This document shows positions 44,513 through 54,351 of a stretch of 64,000 bases of DNA, piece after piece. The first letter of the stretch is position 1. Every line of letters begins with the position of its first letter. The DNA is from Crocinitomicaceae bacterium (GTDB taxonomy: Bacteria > Bacteroidota > Bacteroidia > Flavobacteriales_D > Crocinitomicaceae), in contig JAHEIL010000045.1 of NCBI GenBank assembly GCA_024639405.1, forward strand, positions 124,001 to 188,000, read 5' to 3'. A program made the translations under genes and the position numbers. The notes beneath the pieces were generated by a model. The model was not told where the DNA came from. It searched no databases and saw nothing but the letters and a program-made list of their open reading frames with translations.

Positions 44513-45532
44513 TTATAAACGTTCTTTAATTAAATCAGTTATGCAATCAATGAATGAAACATGATCGTTTGAACTTGGTACTAATTGTACTTTTTCGCCT
44601 CCATGTTCTTCAAATATTTCTTGGTACTCTGATCCGATTTCAATGATTGTTTCTAAACAGTCTGCGACAAAAGCTGGACTAAAAACCAATAATTTTTTAG
44701 CACCTTTTTTGCCCCATTCTTCTACCACTTTATCTGAAAATGGTGTCAACCATTTTTTGTCTAAGCGCGATTGAAAACAAACGGTATAATCTTCTTCTTT
44801 GATTCCTAGTTTAGCCGCAATTAAACGTGTTGTAGCGTAACTTGTCGCTTTGTAACAAAATTTATTTTCTTCATTAATTTCAGTCTCACAAGGTTGATCT
44901 GCACACAAATCCGTGTCTTCATATACTTTATCAACTTGACGTTCTGGCAAACCGTGGTATGAAAACAAAATATGATCGTAAGCTGATAAATTAAATTCCT
45001 TAGCACGTTCAACCACTGAATTGATGTAACCTTCATGGTTGTAAAATTGGCTAACAATTTTCACGGAAGGGATGACCCACCATTTACGAATGATATTCAT
45101 TGCTTTTTCAATCGCAGAGCCACTTGAAGCACTCGCATATTGAGGAAAAAGAGGAATGATGATAATTTGGTCATAATGCGCTTTTTGCATACGCCCCAAC
45201 ACACTTTCCATAGATGGATTTTGGTAACGCATCGCCATTTCAATGTTTACATCATGGCCGCTAAAACGTTCCTGAACCAATTTTACTACATTTTCTGTGT
45301 GCGTTTTAAGCGGAGAAACACCATTTCCAAAAGCCCATAATTCTTTGTAAATTTTGGCAGATTTTGGAGCTCTAAATGGAACAATAATTCCATTCACTAA
45401 AATTTTTCTCGCCAACCAAGGAAGATCAATAACGCGCGGATCATTTAAAAATTCGGATAAATACGTTCTAACGTCGCTTGTTGATGGGCTATCGGGAGTT
45501 CCCAATTGGATTAATAATACGCCTGTTTTCAT
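44513..45532 (-). CDS. hemH: Ferrochelatase
   Basis: A 339-residue enzyme that inserts iron into protoporphyrin IX. Conserved stretches include LLIQLGTPDSPS, VSPLKTHTE, IIIPLFPQYASASSGS, the FSYHGLPERQ strand with the catalytic His, and SPAFVADCLETI. It ends with no membrane helix. Cys in CADQPCETE are present near residue 210. A 13-bp gap separates it from the binding-protein gene upstream. Confidence 0.95.
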   Translation of the reverse strand: MKTGVLLIQLGTPDSPSTSDVRTYLSEFLNDPRVIDLPWLARKILVNGIIVPFRAPKSAKIYKELWAFGNGVSPLKTHTENVVKLVQERFSGHDVNIEMAMRYQNPSMESVLGRMQKAHYDQIIIIPLFPQYASASSGSAIEKAMNIIRKWWVIPSVKIVSQFYNHEGYINSVVERAKEFNLSAYDHILFSYHGLPERQVDKVYEDTDLCADQPCETEINEENKFCYKATSYATTRLIAAKLGIKEEDYTVCFQSRLDKKWLTPFSDKVVEEWGKKGAKKLLVFSPAFVADCLETIIEIGSEYQEIFEEHGGEKVQLVPSSNDHVSFIDCITDLIKERL

Positions 45533-45545
45533 ATAATGGTCAAAT

Positions 45546-46400
45546 TCAAAATAATTTTTGTTGCCAATTTTCTTTCGAATTCGCTGGCAGTAAATTCAAT
45601 TTTGTTAAATAATCTATTGTTTTTTCAAATGCTTCGGGAAATTCTTTCCCTTCATAATTCCAATCAGTTTCAATCAACCAATTTTGAACTTGAGATGGTT
45701 TTAAATTATACCTCCATGAAATCATTTCTACTGCATTTGCTGCTTGCTTAATAGTTTTAGCCTTTTCGTTGACTATTAAACACATTTCTTGTAATAATGT
45801 TGCGTGTTTTTCTAAAACTTCATTTCGAACAGCAATAACAAAGCATGGCCAAGGCGTTACAACCTCATCAATATACCTACATTTCGCTTGTTCTGTAAAT
45901 GGGAAAGTAGTGTATTTTTCCCACAAGAAACCTTGCGCTTCATCTTTTCCTAATGCCCAAAGTGCTCCATAAACATCACCAACACTGTTGAATTTTAATT
46001 CTTCTGTATTCCAACCTTCTTGGTCTGCTTTTACATAAGCCATCAAATGAGAACCTGAACCAATTCTAGAAATCGCAAATACTTTTCCTTCTAATTCTTT
46101 GACGTTTTTAATGTCAGAATGATAGGGAACATGAATTCCCCAATGTAAGGGAGAAACGACAAAAACTTGAATGATTTTTGCTTGTAAACCTTCTAAAATT
46201 GCTTTTGTTATGCCTTCTGTTAATAATACTGCAATATCAATTGAGCCAGTTTCTAATCCACGAATCATTTGACCAGTTCCGCCATTCATATCACTCCAAT
46301 GAAGATCGAGTCCGATTTTTTTAAAATCACCTTCTTCAATAGCCATTCTCCAAGGAAGGTTGAAATGTTCTGGCACACCGCCAATTTTCAAACCTATCAT
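45546..46400 (-). CDS. Substrate-binding-protein fold, no signal peptide
   Basis: A 284-residue protein of the NMT1/SsuA-like periplasmic binding fold (GGVPEHFNLPWRMAIEEGDF, NGGTGQMIRGLETGSIDIAVLLTEG, AISRIGSGSHLMAYV). There is no signal peptide or lipobox at the N-terminus, so it is probably cytoplasmic, unlike a transporter subunit. Its start overlaps the upstream ABC exporter stop as ATGA, so the pair is translationally coupled. The ligand is unknown, and no matching permease lies next to it. Confidence 0.8.
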   Translation of the reverse strand: MIGLKIGGVPEHFNLPWRMAIEEGDFKKIGLDLHWSDMNGGTGQMIRGLETGSIDIAVLLTEGITKAILEGLQAKIIQVFVVSPLHWGIHVPYHSDIKNVKELEGKVFAISRIGSGSHLMAYVKADQEGWNTEELKFNSVGDVYGALWALGKDEAQGFLWEKYTTFPFTEQAKCRYIDEVVTPWPCFVIAVRNEVLEKHATLLQEMCLIVNEKAKTIKQAANAVEMISWRYNLKPSQVQNWLIETDWNYEGKEFPEAFEKTIDYLTKLNLLPANSKENWQQKLF

Positions 46401-48166
46401 AATGAATCTTCGTTAAATTGCATGTCGTAAAGTTTTCTATAATATCCGTCTTTCTGCAACAATTCTGAGTGAGAACCCATTTCTTTGATTTCTCCTTTGT
46501 CCAAAACAATGATTTTATCAGCGTTTTGAATTGTTGACAATCGATGAGCAATGACAATAGATGTTCTCCCTTTCGTTAATTGCGCTGTCGCATTTTGAAT
46601 CATTTCTTCCGATTCATTGTCAACACTTGACGTTGCTTCGTCCAAAATTAAAATGTGAGGATTGTATACACTTGCTCGAATAAAAGACAGTAATTGTCGT
46701 TGACCAACCGATAAAACACCTCCTCGTTCACCTACTTGATAATCGTAATCATTTGGTAATTTTGAAATAAAATCATGCGCGCCAACTGCTTTTGCAGCAG
46801 CGATTACTTGTTCACGAGAAATCGAAGTGTCCCCCAACGTAATGTTATTGTGAATGGTGTCAGAAAACAAGAAAACATCTTGCAAAACAATCGCAATGTT
46901 TTTACGCAAGTAACTTAATTCGATCGTCTGAAGATCTGTTTCTCCAATAAAAATAGCCCCTTTCTGGTATTCATAAAAACGGCCCAACAAATTAACGATG
47001 GTTGATTTTCCGGCTCCTGTTGCGCCTACAAATGCTACAGTTGTGCCTGGTTCAATTTTTAAATCAATATTTTTCAATACCCATTCTTCGTTTTTGTAGG
47101 CAAAAGAAACTTGATTAAAACTAATTGCTTGATTGAAATCACATGAATCAACAGCTCCATTGTCTTGAATGTGTTCTTTCAAATCTAGTATTTCAAAAAC
47201 ACGTTCGGCTCTTACCGTTCCTCGTTGTAAAATATTGAATTTATCAGCTAATTGTCGGATAGGACGGTACAACATATTCACCCACAAGATAAATGAAATA
47301 ATTTCGCCGTACATGTTGCTAATTTCTTTTTGCGACTTCCCTCCTACTTTTAATGCGCCATAAACCAACAATAAAGCTATGGACAAAGAACTTAATAATT
47401 CAACTACTGGAAAGAAAATCGAATTCGCCCAAACAGCATTGATATGTGCTTGACGATGACCCTTATTGATTTCTTCAAATCCAGCGTATTCTTGTTTCTC
47501 ACGGTTAAACAATTGAACAATGTTCATACCTGTCAATCGTTCTTGCACAAAATTGTTCAACTTAGTAACTTGCGCGCGTTCCAATTGAAACGAATCACGC
47601 ATCGCCCTTGCAAAAATTCGAGTAGCAATCAACAACAACGGAATTGGAATAATCACCATAATAGACAATTCCCAATTACTAGAAAACATCCAAATCAAAA
47701 TAATGATCAATGACAATAAATCTCCTGCAATATCCATTAATCCTGCTGAAAAAACTTCAGTTATCGCTTCTAAATCAGAAACAACACGCGTCACTAATGC
47801 GCCAATTGGTGTGCCGTCAAAATAACGCATTCTAAAACTTAAAATATGCCCAAATATTTTCTGACGAATATCTTTAATGACCGACTGCGCTAATAAGTTG
47901 GATAAATAAGAACTTGTAAATTGTAATACGCCTTCTAATAGCAGCATTCCAATGATAATCATCGACCAGAAAAATAGCATATTACCATCTTGGTGTTTGA
48001 TGATGTATTTATTAACCATGTTCCCAATTAAAGCTGGTCGAGTTGGACCCAAAATCGACAACAATAACGTACTCAATACAGCCAACAACAAAATTGCCTT
48101 GTAAGGCTTTGCATACGCAATAAGGCGTTTAAAAACAGATAAGTTAATGGTTGCTTTTTCAGACAT
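46397..48166 (-). CDS. ABC exporter, fused permease and ATPase (MsbA/MDR type)
   Basis: A 589-residue half-transporter that works as a dimer. Six membrane helices span about residues 20-320; the nucleotide-binding domain has Walker A GATGAGKST, signature LSVGQ (canonical LSGGQ), Walker B ILILDEATSSVD, and the H-loop IVIAHRLST. Lipid or drug export is likely for this family, but the substrate is not readable from sequence. It is cotranscribed with the cytoplasmic binding-fold protein. Confidence 0.9.
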   Translation of the reverse strand: MSEKATINLSVFKRLIAYAKPYKAILLLAVLSTLLLSILGPTRPALIGNMVNKYIIKHQDGNMLFFWSMIIIGMLLLEGVLQFTSSYLSNLLAQSVIKDIRQKIFGHILSFRMRYFDGTPIGALVTRVVSDLEAITEVFSAGLMDIAGDLLSLIIILIWMFSSNWELSIMVIIPIPLLLIATRIFARAMRDSFQLERAQVTKLNNFVQERLTGMNIVQLFNREKQEYAGFEEINKGHRQAHINAVWANSIFFPVVELLSSLSIALLLVYGALKVGGKSQKEISNMYGEIISFILWVNMLYRPIRQLADKFNILQRGTVRAERVFEILDLKEHIQDNGAVDSCDFNQAISFNQVSFAYKNEEWVLKNIDLKIEPGTTVAFVGATGAGKSTIVNLLGRFYEYQKGAIFIGETDLQTIELSYLRKNIAIVLQDVFLFSDTIHNNITLGDTSISREQVIAAAKAVGAHDFISKLPNDYDYQVGERGGVLSVGQRQLLSFIRASVYNPHILILDEATSSVDNESEEMIQNATAQLTKGRTSIVIAHRLSTIQNADKIIVLDKGEIKEMGSHSELLQKDGYYRKLYDMQFNEDSL

Positions 48167-48288
48167 GATACAAAGTTACTTTTTTTCAATTGGACTGCAT
48201 CCAAAAACAGCTTACTTTTTATGATAAATTACAATTCAAAAACCAAAATGTTTACATTTTTAACTTACTTTTATAAAAACAATCGAAT

Positions 48289-48936
48289 ATGCTGCATAAT
48301 TTATCAACTACCAAATCTCTTATTGGAAATTTTTTAAGTGAAATTAGATCCGTTGAAATTCAAAAAGACCCATTAAGGTTTCGTAAAAACTTCGAACGTA
48401 TTGCTGAAATAATGGCATATGAAGTTTCAAAAACTTTGACTTTCAAAACAATTTCTGTGACAACACCTCTAGCCATTGCTAATTTAGATGTTATTACCGA
48501 ACAACCTGTTTTGGCAACAATATTAAGAGCTGGACTTTCCATGCATCAAGGTATGTTGAATTATTTTGACAAAGCAGATAGCGCATTTATTTCTGCCTAC
48601 AGAAGGCATTCCTCAGAAGAAGAATTTGACATTCATGTTGAATATTTAGCAGCACCAACAATTGATAATAAAGTTGTCATCATCAGCGATCCAATGTTAG
48701 CAACAGGAAGCTCAATGGTAACCGTATACAAAGCACTTTTAAAACAAGGGAATCCTTCTAAAATCATTGTTGTATCAGCGATTGCAACTCAAGAGGCCAT
48801 TGAATTTGTTCAAAAACATTTACCATTGAACACGGATATTTGGGTAGCCGCAATTGACAGTGAATTAACTGCTCAATCATACATTGTTCCAGGATTAGGT
48901 GATGCCGGTGATTTAGCCTATGGAATTAAATGTTAA
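48289..48936 (+). CDS. upp: Uracil phosphoribosyltransferase
   Basis: A 215-residue salvage enzyme making UMP from uracil and PRPP. The PRPP motif is VVIISDPMLATGSSM, the uracil-binding loop is near the C-terminus (YIVPGLGDAGDLAYGIK), and ILRAGLSMHQGM matches the conserved early segment. It starts divergently from the ABC exporter, and the next gene follows within 9 bp. Confidence 0.93.
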   Translation: MLHNLSTTKSLIGNFLSEIRSVEIQKDPLRFRKNFERIAEIMAYEVSKTLTFKTISVTTPLAIANLDVITEQPVLATILRAGLSMHQGMLNYFDKADSAFISAYRRHSSEEEFDIHVEYLAAPTIDNKVVIISDPMLATGSSMVTVYKALLKQGNPSKIIVVSAIATQEAIEFVQKHLPLNTDIWVAAIDSELTAQSYIVPGLGDAGDLAYGIKC

Positions 48937-48945
48937 TTTTGACAA

Positions 48946-49386
48946 ATGAATTGGACCGCAATTAGTAGTGTTTTAGCGTTGGCAACTGTGAAATTTTTAT
49001 TGGCGCCGTCATCAGGAAGAGCAATGGATTTACCTTTTTGGGAGACTTATTTTGCAGCACTTATAGGAGGTTCATTAAGCGCTACATTTTTTTATTTTTT
49101 CAGTGAATTGATGTTAAAGATCAGCGAAAAAAGAAAAGCAAAAAAACTTGCTAGTAATCAACCCATTAAACGCAAATCTTCCAAATCAAAACGCTTGATC
49201 TTAAAAATTAAAAACAAGTTTGGAATGTATGGAATTTGTATTCTAGGCCCATTTATTTTATCCATTCCAATTGGAACAATCATTGCTGCAAAAATGTATG
49301 GTAAATCTAAAATGACGTATCCAATTATCTTAATAGGATTAGCAATGAATGGAATGATTTTAACACTAATTTCCTACTTAGTTTAA
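48946..49386 (+). CDS. Small polytopic membrane protein, function unknown
   Basis: A 146-residue protein with about three membrane helices (near 5-25, 35-58 and 95-145) around a very basic loop (SEKRKAKKLA...KRKSSKSKRL). The C-terminal hydrophobic part GMYGICILGPFILSIPIGTIIAA has a Pro-rich re-entrant look, somewhat like the small multidrug-export family (PF06695); I do not claim that. It follows upp by 9 bp and its stop abuts the HAD gene start. Confidence 0.7.
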   Translation: MNWTAISSVLALATVKFLLAPSSGRAMDLPFWETYFAALIGGSLSATFFYFFSELMLKISEKRKAKKLASNQPIKRKSSKSKRLILKIKNKFGMYGICILGPFILSIPIGTIIAAKMYGKSKMTYPIILIGLAMNGMILTLISYLV

Positions 49387-50103
49387 ATGACTGGTCAACA
49401 CTTGTTTTTTGATTTAGATCGCACTTTATGGGATTTTGAAAAGAATTCTAAAATTGCTTTAACGCAGTTGTTTCATCACCACGGACTGCAGCACCACATT
49501 GCTAATTTTCATGCATTTTATGGACACTACAAATTAAAAAATGCCCAATTGTGGAAAGAATATGGAGCTGGTCGCTTAAAAAAAGAAGTGCTAAGAGATG
49601 AACGATTCCGATTAACCTTAAACCATTTTTCTATCAACGATGAAGATTTGGTAAAAAAAATAAGTGATGGTTACGTTGAACTTTCTCCGCAACAAACGGC
49701 TTTGTTTCCAAACGCTATCGAAACCTTAGAATACTTAAAAAAAGAAGGTTATACAATGCACATCATCACGAATGGATTCAAAGAAGTGCAATTTATCAAA
49801 CTGAAAAATTCAGGATTAATTGATTTTTTTGATGTCATCGTATGTTCTGAAGATGTAGGACACAATAAACCGAATCCAGCTATTTTCAAACATTCGTTAA
49901 GTAAGGCTGCTGCAACTTCCAAAAAATCTGTGATGATAGGTGATGATTATGAAGTGGATGTATTAGGTGCTTTGAATTTTGGAATGAAAGGCATTCTTTT
50001 TGATCCATTCAATGATTTCAAGTCTCCTGTAGATGGCTTTAAAATTAAAAACTTGAACGAGTTGCCTGCTTTGTTACCGTGGGTTTTTAAAACCAATTTA
50101 TAA
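49387..50103 (+). CDS. HAD-family phosphatase, YjjG-like
   Basis: A 238-residue haloacid dehalogenase-like hydrolase. Motif I is FDLDRTLWDFEKNS, motif II is IITNG, motif III is HNKPNPAIF with the conserved Lys, and motif IV is MIGDDYEVD. It resembles YjjG, which hydrolyses non-canonical pyrimidine nucleotides, and it lies near upp, another pyrimidine gene; the substrate remains inference. It ends convergently, 2 bp from the glycosyltransferase gene. Confidence 0.88.
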   Translation: MTGQHLFFDLDRTLWDFEKNSKIALTQLFHHHGLQHHIANFHAFYGHYKLKNAQLWKEYGAGRLKKEVLRDERFRLTLNHFSINDEDLVKKISDGYVELSPQQTALFPNAIETLEYLKKEGYTMHIITNGFKEVQFIKLKNSGLIDFFDVIVCSEDVGHNKPNPAIFKHSLSKAAATSKKSVMIGDDYEVDVLGALNFGMKGILFDPFNDFKSPVDGFKIKNLNELPALLPWVFKTNL

Positions 50104-50105
50104 GC

Positions 50106-51935
50106 TTAATTAGGGCAGTAAAATAATTGAATCGGAGAGCAATGAATAGTTTTTTTATCTGGATTCCATGCATAAATTTTCAAGACATCCGTTGCTTCAA
50201 GACCTTCAGGTAATCGGAACGCATTGAACAAACTATTTTTTGAAAGTTCACCTAAGTTTTTTTGATTAAACGCAGAATAAAAAACTGGTACGTCGTTTTG
50301 CTTTAACATTTCACCATTTCGCTCAATCGTAGCAACTAAATAAAAAGAATTAAAAAGTGAGACATCTCCTTTCGATTGAATGCGGTAAAAATCTGCTCTT
50401 TTAGTTAATGGAGGTAATTGGGAGACTTTGATTGAAAATCCTCCAAAAAATTCTTCAGAAGTTGAACTTGATTTATCCTTCGGAGCAGACTGTATTAACT
50501 TCCAATTACGCATTGTTACTTGTTTATCAAAAAGAAATGCTGTTGAAAATGGTAATTCTAATTTAGCTACTATGTTTGGATATTTTTGTTGAATAATTGC
50601 ACGAAACATTGGAGTCAATTCTACCGTTGTTTCAGAAAAACAAACATATTTTTTTGTCGATTTGATTACACGATCTTTTACCCCAATTATTGCCTGTTCA
50701 GCTGTCCAATCGCGAATTGGTTCTTTTAATGGATGCTTTAAATAGTAATTAACATAGGAAATATCATTGAAAGCCGAAACAAACTCAATATTGTCATAAC
50801 CATATTTTTGTTGTGCACGATCTATAAACGCTGCTTGTTCACGAAAAACGCCGAAATGAATCGGTTCTTGAATGCGAAAGAGGATAACACTGTGTGTAAT
50901 CGTTAGAACAACAATTAATTTCAAAATATTCCATTTCTGATTTTCATTCAGTTCAACATCAGTTGGAACAATTCCCAAGATAAATAAAGGCAAAATAAAA
51001 ACTAAAGCAGACTCTCTTAATATTGGAGTTAGCGCATACGACAAAATAAATGCTACGATGAAAACTACACTGAATATGGTGATCCCGAAAGTTTTGTTCG
51101 AAAGAATGGAAATTGAGGATTCTTTTTTACGAAAGAAGAATAATCCACTAAAAATTAAAACAAACAAGAATGCTAAAATGAAAGACTCATTGAAAAACAA
51201 ATAGATAAACTCAAAAATCCACGTCAAATTTGGAGCTGGCAACCAATTCAAACCTCCACGACTCAAATGAAACATGGTAACAGATAAATGTGGAATAAAA
51301 GCAACAACACTTATTATTCCAGCCAGTAAAAGCCATTTAATTTTATCTTTTCCGATAAAAAACAAGGAGCAAAAACCGAGTATTCCAACAGCCAAAAACG
51401 CGAAATAATGGGAAAACATAGCGCCAAGAAACCCAATAATCAAGCACAATAACCATTTCCAATGAAACCTTGAAGCGTATTTGAATTCGAGGACACTCAA
51501 ATAACTTACTAAAACAAAAAACTCTCCTGAATTGTATGGTCGTGCAAAAACACTATTTGTTACTGCAAAGGATAAACCTGTCAACAAGGCCAGTGTTAAC
51601 AATCCACTAAACCTTGAGAAATGTTTGATTGCAATGTGATAAATTAGGCTTGAATTAAGCACAAAAAACAAGAGTCCAGTTGACCTTAAAGACCATTCAC
51701 TTTCACCGAATAAAAGCACCCAAATCCACAAAAATACTTGGTAAAAACCAGGATGCATGTCTCCCAACTTTATTCCATAAAACCACAATTCATTCCAGGA
51801 AGTTGTTTGTGTTCTATTCCATGCGCTTAATTCATCATTCGATAAACCTTGTTCAATTATAAAGTAACAACGAAAAAGTAAGCCAATACCTAGCAATAAA
51901 AAAAAGTAACGATGATTTTTGAGCCACTTTAACAT
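50106..51935 (-). CDS. Multi-spanning GT39-like glycosyltransferase
   Basis: A 609-residue protein with about 10-12 membrane helices and a soluble C-terminus (about 400-609). The first external loop carries NDELSAWNRTQ and a later GDMHPGFYQVFLWIW, the pattern of PMT/ArnT-type glycosyltransferases that use lipid-linked sugars. The C-terminal section has a beta-rich domain. The acceptor is unknown. It lies between rlmB (10 bp) and the HAD gene. Confidence 0.75.
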   Translation of the reverse strand: MLKWLKNHRYFFLLLGIGLLFRCYFIIEQGLSNDELSAWNRTQTTSWNELWFYGIKLGDMHPGFYQVFLWIWVLLFGESEWSLRSTGLLFFVLNSSLIYHIAIKHFSRFSGLLTLALLTGLSFAVTNSVFARPYNSGEFFVLVSYLSVLEFKYASRFHWKWLLCLIIGFLGAMFSHYFAFLAVGILGFCSLFFIGKDKIKWLLLAGIISVVAFIPHLSVTMFHLSRGGLNWLPAPNLTWIFEFIYLFFNESFILAFLFVLIFSGLFFFRKKESSISILSNKTFGITIFSVVFIVAFILSYALTPILRESALVFILPLFILGIVPTDVELNENQKWNILKLIVVLTITHSVILFRIQEPIHFGVFREQAAFIDRAQQKYGYDNIEFVSAFNDISYVNYYLKHPLKEPIRDWTAEQAIIGVKDRVIKSTKKYVCFSETTVELTPMFRAIIQQKYPNIVAKLELPFSTAFLFDKQVTMRNWKLIQSAPKDKSSSTSEEFFGGFSIKVSQLPPLTKRADFYRIQSKGDVSLFNSFYLVATIERNGEMLKQNDVPVFYSAFNQKNLGELSKNSLFNAFRLPEGLEATDVLKIYAWNPDKKTIHCSPIQLFYCPN

Positions 51936-51945
51936 TCAAAAGGAA

Positions 51946-52728
51946 TTAATCGCGTAATTCTTGACGTGTTTTTTCATACAAAATCATCCCAGCTGCAACA
52001 CCTACGTTCATCGACGCAATTTCACCTCGCATAGGGATTCTAGCTTTAATGTCAGATAAATTCAATAAATCAGAAGTAATTCCATCTTCTTCAGAACCAA
52101 GAATAATAGCAACAGAACCTCTTAAATTAACTTCATACAAAGGAATTTTAGATTTTTCTGTACATGCTACTATTCGCATTCCCAACTGTTGTAAATAAAA
52201 CAATGAATCTTTTAAATTAGTTGTTTTACAAACTGGAATTCGATTCAATGCACCTGCAGAAGTTTTAATGGCATCAGCCGTAACCAAAGCAGATCCTTTA
52301 GATGGAATTAATATCGCATCAACACCTTGACATTCAGCCGTTCTTGCGATTGCACCAAAGTTACGAACGTCTGTAATACGATCTAAAACTAAGATTAACG
52401 GCTTTTCTCCTTTTTCCATTCGTTCTTCTACAAATGGTTCTATTAATTGGTATTCAATTGGCGAAACATATGCGATAACACCTTGGTGATTGCCATCAAT
52501 AACGCCATCTAATTTCTGAACAGGAACAAATTGCAATTGAAAATCACGACCTGCTAAAGCATCTTTCAATTCAGAAAAAAGATCCTTATTCATCCCTTTT
52601 TGAATCAAAATTTTATTGATTTCACGATCAGCTTTGATTGCTTCAATAACAGCACGTACTCCAAAAATCACATCTTCTGCAGATTTTTTTCGTTCAAACT
52701 TTTTGTATTCCATTCTTCTATTTTCCAT
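51946..52728 (-). CDS. rlmB: 23S rRNA 2'-O-methyltransferase, RlmB/TrmH family
   Basis: A 260-residue SPOUT enzyme. The N-terminal L30e-like substrate domain (IFGVRAVIEAIKADREINK) is followed by the knotted domain with motifs LDRITDVRNFGAIARTA, ILGSEEDGITSDLL and ARIPMRGEIASMNVGVAA. This fits the methylation of 23S rRNA G2251. An alternative ATG lies 15 bp inside (52713). It is 6 bp from the OsmC gene, which reads in the same direction. Confidence 0.9.
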   Translation of the reverse strand: MENRRMEYKKFERKKSAEDVIFGVRAVIEAIKADREINKILIQKGMNKDLFSELKDALAGRDFQLQFVPVQKLDGVIDGNHQGVIAYVSPIEYQLIEPFVEERMEKGEKPLILVLDRITDVRNFGAIARTAECQGVDAILIPSKGSALVTADAIKTSAGALNRIPVCKTTNLKDSLFYLQQLGMRIVACTEKSKIPLYEVNLRGSVAIILGSEEDGITSDLLNLSDIKARIPMRGEIASMNVGVAAGMILYEKTRQELRD

Positions 52729-52734
52729 TTCTTT

Positions 52735-53142
52735 TTATTTATAAACGATTGAAAATTCAACCGCTACATTATCGCCTAAAGTTTTAGCAACAGGACATGC
52801 TTTACCTGCTCTAATAACTTTTTCAGCTTCTAAATCTGTCCAATTATTGCCTTTAAAATCAATGTGAATTATAATTTTACCGATTCTTCTAGGGTTCGCC
52901 TCCATTATTTTTTCTACACTTGCTTTTGCATGTTCAAAAAAGACACCATGCTCTTTGCAATAAATCCCAATGATTGTCAACATACAAGAAGCATAAGCCG
53001 TTGCAACTAAATCTGTTGGTGAAAATGCTTGACCTAAACCATTGTTATCGATTGGTGCATCTGTAATAATTGAAGTATTCGAATTAACGTGTGTGCATTT
53101 TGTTCGCAAACCTCCTAAATATTCAACTTCTGCTGTAATCAT
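52735..53142 (-). CDS. OsmC-family peroxide-reactive protein
   Basis: A 135-residue OsmC/Ohr-like protein. The two reactive Cys are in YASCMLTIIGIYC and GKACPVAKTLG, the spacing of the OsmC active site. It probably reduces organic hydroperoxides. I start at 53142 (MITAEVEYLGGL), which removes a 15-residue extension that does not look like this family. It lies upstream of rlmB with 6 bp between. Confidence 0.88.
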   Translation of the reverse strand: MITAEVEYLGGLRTKCTHVNSNTSIITDAPIDNNGLGQAFSPTDLVATAYASCMLTIIGIYCKEHGVFFEHAKASVEKIMEANPRRIGKIIIHIDFKGNNWTDLEAEKVIRAGKACPVAKTLGDNVAVEFSIVYK

Positions 53143-53308
53143 AAAATTATCAAAAATTTGTTTTGTAACTTTGCTCTTTGAAATCAAAATCGATTTTAAG
53201 TTGGTAAAAATAAGCTTTTTATTTGAGCCTGTGAAATAACGAACATTTCTATGGATTGAATTGTTATTAATTTCACATGTATTTTAATGAGCGATAAGTT
53301 ATTGAAAG

Positions 53309-54184
53309 ATGAGTGAAATTAGTCAAAAAGATAATTCAGAAATTCGTATCAAAAAACCGAAGTGGTTGCGTGTAAAATTGCCAATTGGTGAAAACTACCG
53401 CAAAGTTAGATCGTTGGTTGATGAGCATAAGTTACATACCATTTGTGAAAGTGGAAGCTGTCCAAACATGGGCGAATGTTGGGGTGAAGGAACTGCAACT
53501 TTTATGATTTTAGGAAATATTTGTACGCGTTCATGTGGTTTTTGCGCTGTAAAAACGGGTCGACCAGAAGAAGTAGATGAATTTGAACCTGGAAAAATAG
53601 CCCACAGTGTGAAAACGATGGGGATCAAACATGCCGTAATTACATCTGTTGACCGTGACGATTTAAAAGATGGTGGTTCAGGAATTTGGGTTCAAACGGT
53701 TAAAGCCATTCGCCACCAATCGCCAGGTACAACATTAGAAACATTGATACCAGATTTTGCAGGAAATTGGGAGAATTTACAAAACATCATTGAAGTTGCT
53801 CCAGAAATTGTGAGTCACAATTTAGAAACAGTGCGTCGTTTGACCAAACAAGTACGTATTCAAGCAAAATACGACCGAAGTTTAGAAGTGTTGTTTCGTC
53901 TTAAAAAAGGTGGTATGCGAACAAAATCTGGCATCATGTTGGGATTAGGAGAAACGGATGAAGAAATCATCGAAACAATGGAAGATTTACGCAGTGTAAA
54001 TGTTGATATTCTTACTTTGGGCCAATACTTACAACCAACACCAAAACATTTACCTATAGTAGAGTTTGTAACACCCGAACGCTTTGATAAATATCAAAAA
54101 ATTGGAATGGATATGGGGTTTAGATATGTTGAAAGTGGCCCCTTGGTTCGCTCATCTTATCATGCTGAAAAACATTTGTTTTAA
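53309..54184 (+). CDS. lipA: Lipoyl synthase
   Basis: A 291-residue radical SAM enzyme that inserts sulfur into protein-bound octanoyl groups. The auxiliary cluster set is [12 protein letters not shown] and the radical SAM set CTRSCGFC; both are complete, and the C-terminal serine region RSSYHAEK is intact. Together with lpdA at 57585 it belongs to lipoamide metabolism, although a T9SS gene separates the two. Confidence 0.96.
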   Translation: MSEISQKDNSEIRIKKPKWLRVKLPIGENYRKVRSLVDEHKLHTICESGSCPNMGECWGEGTATFMILGNICTRSCGFCAVKTGRPEEVDEFEPGKIAHSVKTMGIKHAVITSVDRDDLKDGGSGIWVQTVKAIRHQSPGTTLETLIPDFAGNWENLQNIIEVAPEIVSHNLETVRRLTKQVRIQAKYDRSLEVLFRLKKGGMRTKSGIMLGLGETDEEIIETMEDLRSVNVDILTLGQYLQPTPKHLPIVEFVTPERFDKYQKIGMDMGFRYVESGPLVRSSYHAEKHLF

Positions 54185-54351
54185 GCTTTAGACGTGTATA
54201 AATTAGTTGAAAATTTAATCATTTAGAATTAACTTAAAACGATTAATTAATAATTTTGAAAATTAGACTTAAAAAACTAATAATAAATTAACATATGTTT
54301 TGATTTTTTATTAATTTGGCGGTCGCATTACTATAATTTTGTAATAATTAC

